Assembly: GCF_900104625.1 (NCBI RefSeq)
Contig: NZ_FNVZ01000002.1
Span: 39,754 to 103,753, forward strand
Length of the DNA stretch: 64,000 nucleotides
Origin: Leptotrichia massiliensis
GTDB lineage: Bacteria; Fusobacteriota; Fusobacteriia; Fusobacteriales; Leptotrichiaceae
Direction of reading: 5' to 3'
Shown: piece by piece, positions 63,975 to 64,000 of the stretch
Layout: every line of letters begins with the position of its first letter
How positions within the stretch are numbered: position 1 is the stretch's first letter
Position numbers and translations under genes: made by a program
The notes under the pieces: model-generated
The model's input: only the letters and a program-made list of their open reading frames with translations
The model's database searches: none
Told to the model about the DNA's origin: nothing

Positions 63975-64000
63975 GTTTGGCAACTACCTATTTTCCCGGG
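63975..64000 (-). rRNA. 5S rRNA, 3' end (cut by window edge)
   Basis: The minus strand reads CCCGGGAAAATAGGTAGTTG then CCAAAC, the conserved 3' end of bacterial 5S rRNA. Only about 26 bases are inside the window; 15 bases separate it from tRNA-Asn. Confidence 0.8.

Noticed and set aside
1..64000. CRISPR arrays, intact insertion sequences or prophage
   Set aside because: No regularly spaced repeats, transposase, integrase or phage structural genes were recognised anywhere in the window.

Overview
This is a strongly AT-rich window with short, dense, mostly minus-strand operons. Both cell-envelope and metabolic genes point to a Gram-negative anaerobic fermenter of the Fusobacteriota, most likely a Leptotrichia-like organism. 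The reasoning: KdsB (Kdo activation for LPS) and a type V autotransporter with a C-terminal beta-barrel ending in Phe require an outer membrane; AdhE and the anaerobic ribonucleotide reductase NrdDG indicate anaerobic fermentation; AhpC sits with a separate AhpF N-terminal domain; and many proteins look Firmicutes-like. The genus is inference; no marker gene was searched. The right edge shows the 3' end of a 5S rRNA and tRNA-Asn, so an rRNA operon lies just outside.

Layout. 1-6.1 kb: end of an RsmC-like methyltransferase, a CopZ-like metallochaperone, a 26-residue hydrophobic peptide gene, and a proline operon (small lipoprotein, proB, two membrane proteins, proA). 6.1-13.1 kb: alpha-amylase, kdsB, D-Ala-D-Ala carboxypeptidase, nth, a TraX-family protein, then the ahpC plus stand-alone AhpF N-domain peroxidase pair. 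13.2-17.1 kb (plus strand): orphan OmpR-type regulator, YoaK/DUF1275 protein, MFS transporter, a frameshifted gene and a 258-residue unknown protein. 17.3-23.2 kb: a three-gene cytosolic module (ABC-type ATPase, CobW/HypB-like GTPase, substrate-binding-protein fold without signal peptide) behind a terminator-like leader hairpin, then adhE. 23.6-29.6 kb: TrkH/TrkA potassium uptake, hemB, siroheme dehydrogenase, cobS and an alpha-ribazole phosphatase-like gene. 29.7-32.3 kb: a second 26-residue peptide gene and the autotransporter. 32.5-40.3 kb: a DUF262/DUF1524 (GmrSD-like) protein, a five-gene HMA-like/P1B-ATPase membrane cluster, gpmA and a DUF3298-like exported protein. 40.3-48.4 kb: exported LD-carboxypeptidase, TPR protein, dapH, nrdG-nrdD, MATE exporter. 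49-53.1 kb: guaA and a two-gene Septu-like (PtuAB) defence locus. 53.2-57.1 kb: small MGMT-like protein, lipoprotein, a stand-alone SGNH protein and an OatA-type acyltransferase carrying the same SGNH domain. 58-64 kb: histidine phosphatase, cobK, rnr-smpB, yqeK, tRNA-Asn, 5S rRNA end.

How genes fit together: hemB, the siroheme dehydrogenase, cobS, the CobC-like phosphatase(s) and cobK are parts of tetrapyrrole/cobalamin synthesis scattered over 30 kb. ProB/ProA make proline; DapH, DacA-like, LdcA-like and OatA-like enzymes build and modify peptidoglycan; AhpC with the AhpF N-domain removes peroxides. The most intriguing items are (1) two homologous 26-residue hydrophobic peptide genes 29 kb apart, each followed directly by the same type of GAGAG terminator; (2) the cytosolic substrate-binding-protein/ATPase/GTPase module, in which two of the three proteins share a DUF1858-like N-terminal domain; and (3) the HMA-like/P-type ATPase cluster, whose HMA-like domains lack CxxC and whose ATPase has Ser-Cys-Gly where CPx is usual. 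No CRISPR array, intact insertion sequence, prophage or recognisable riboswitch was seen.
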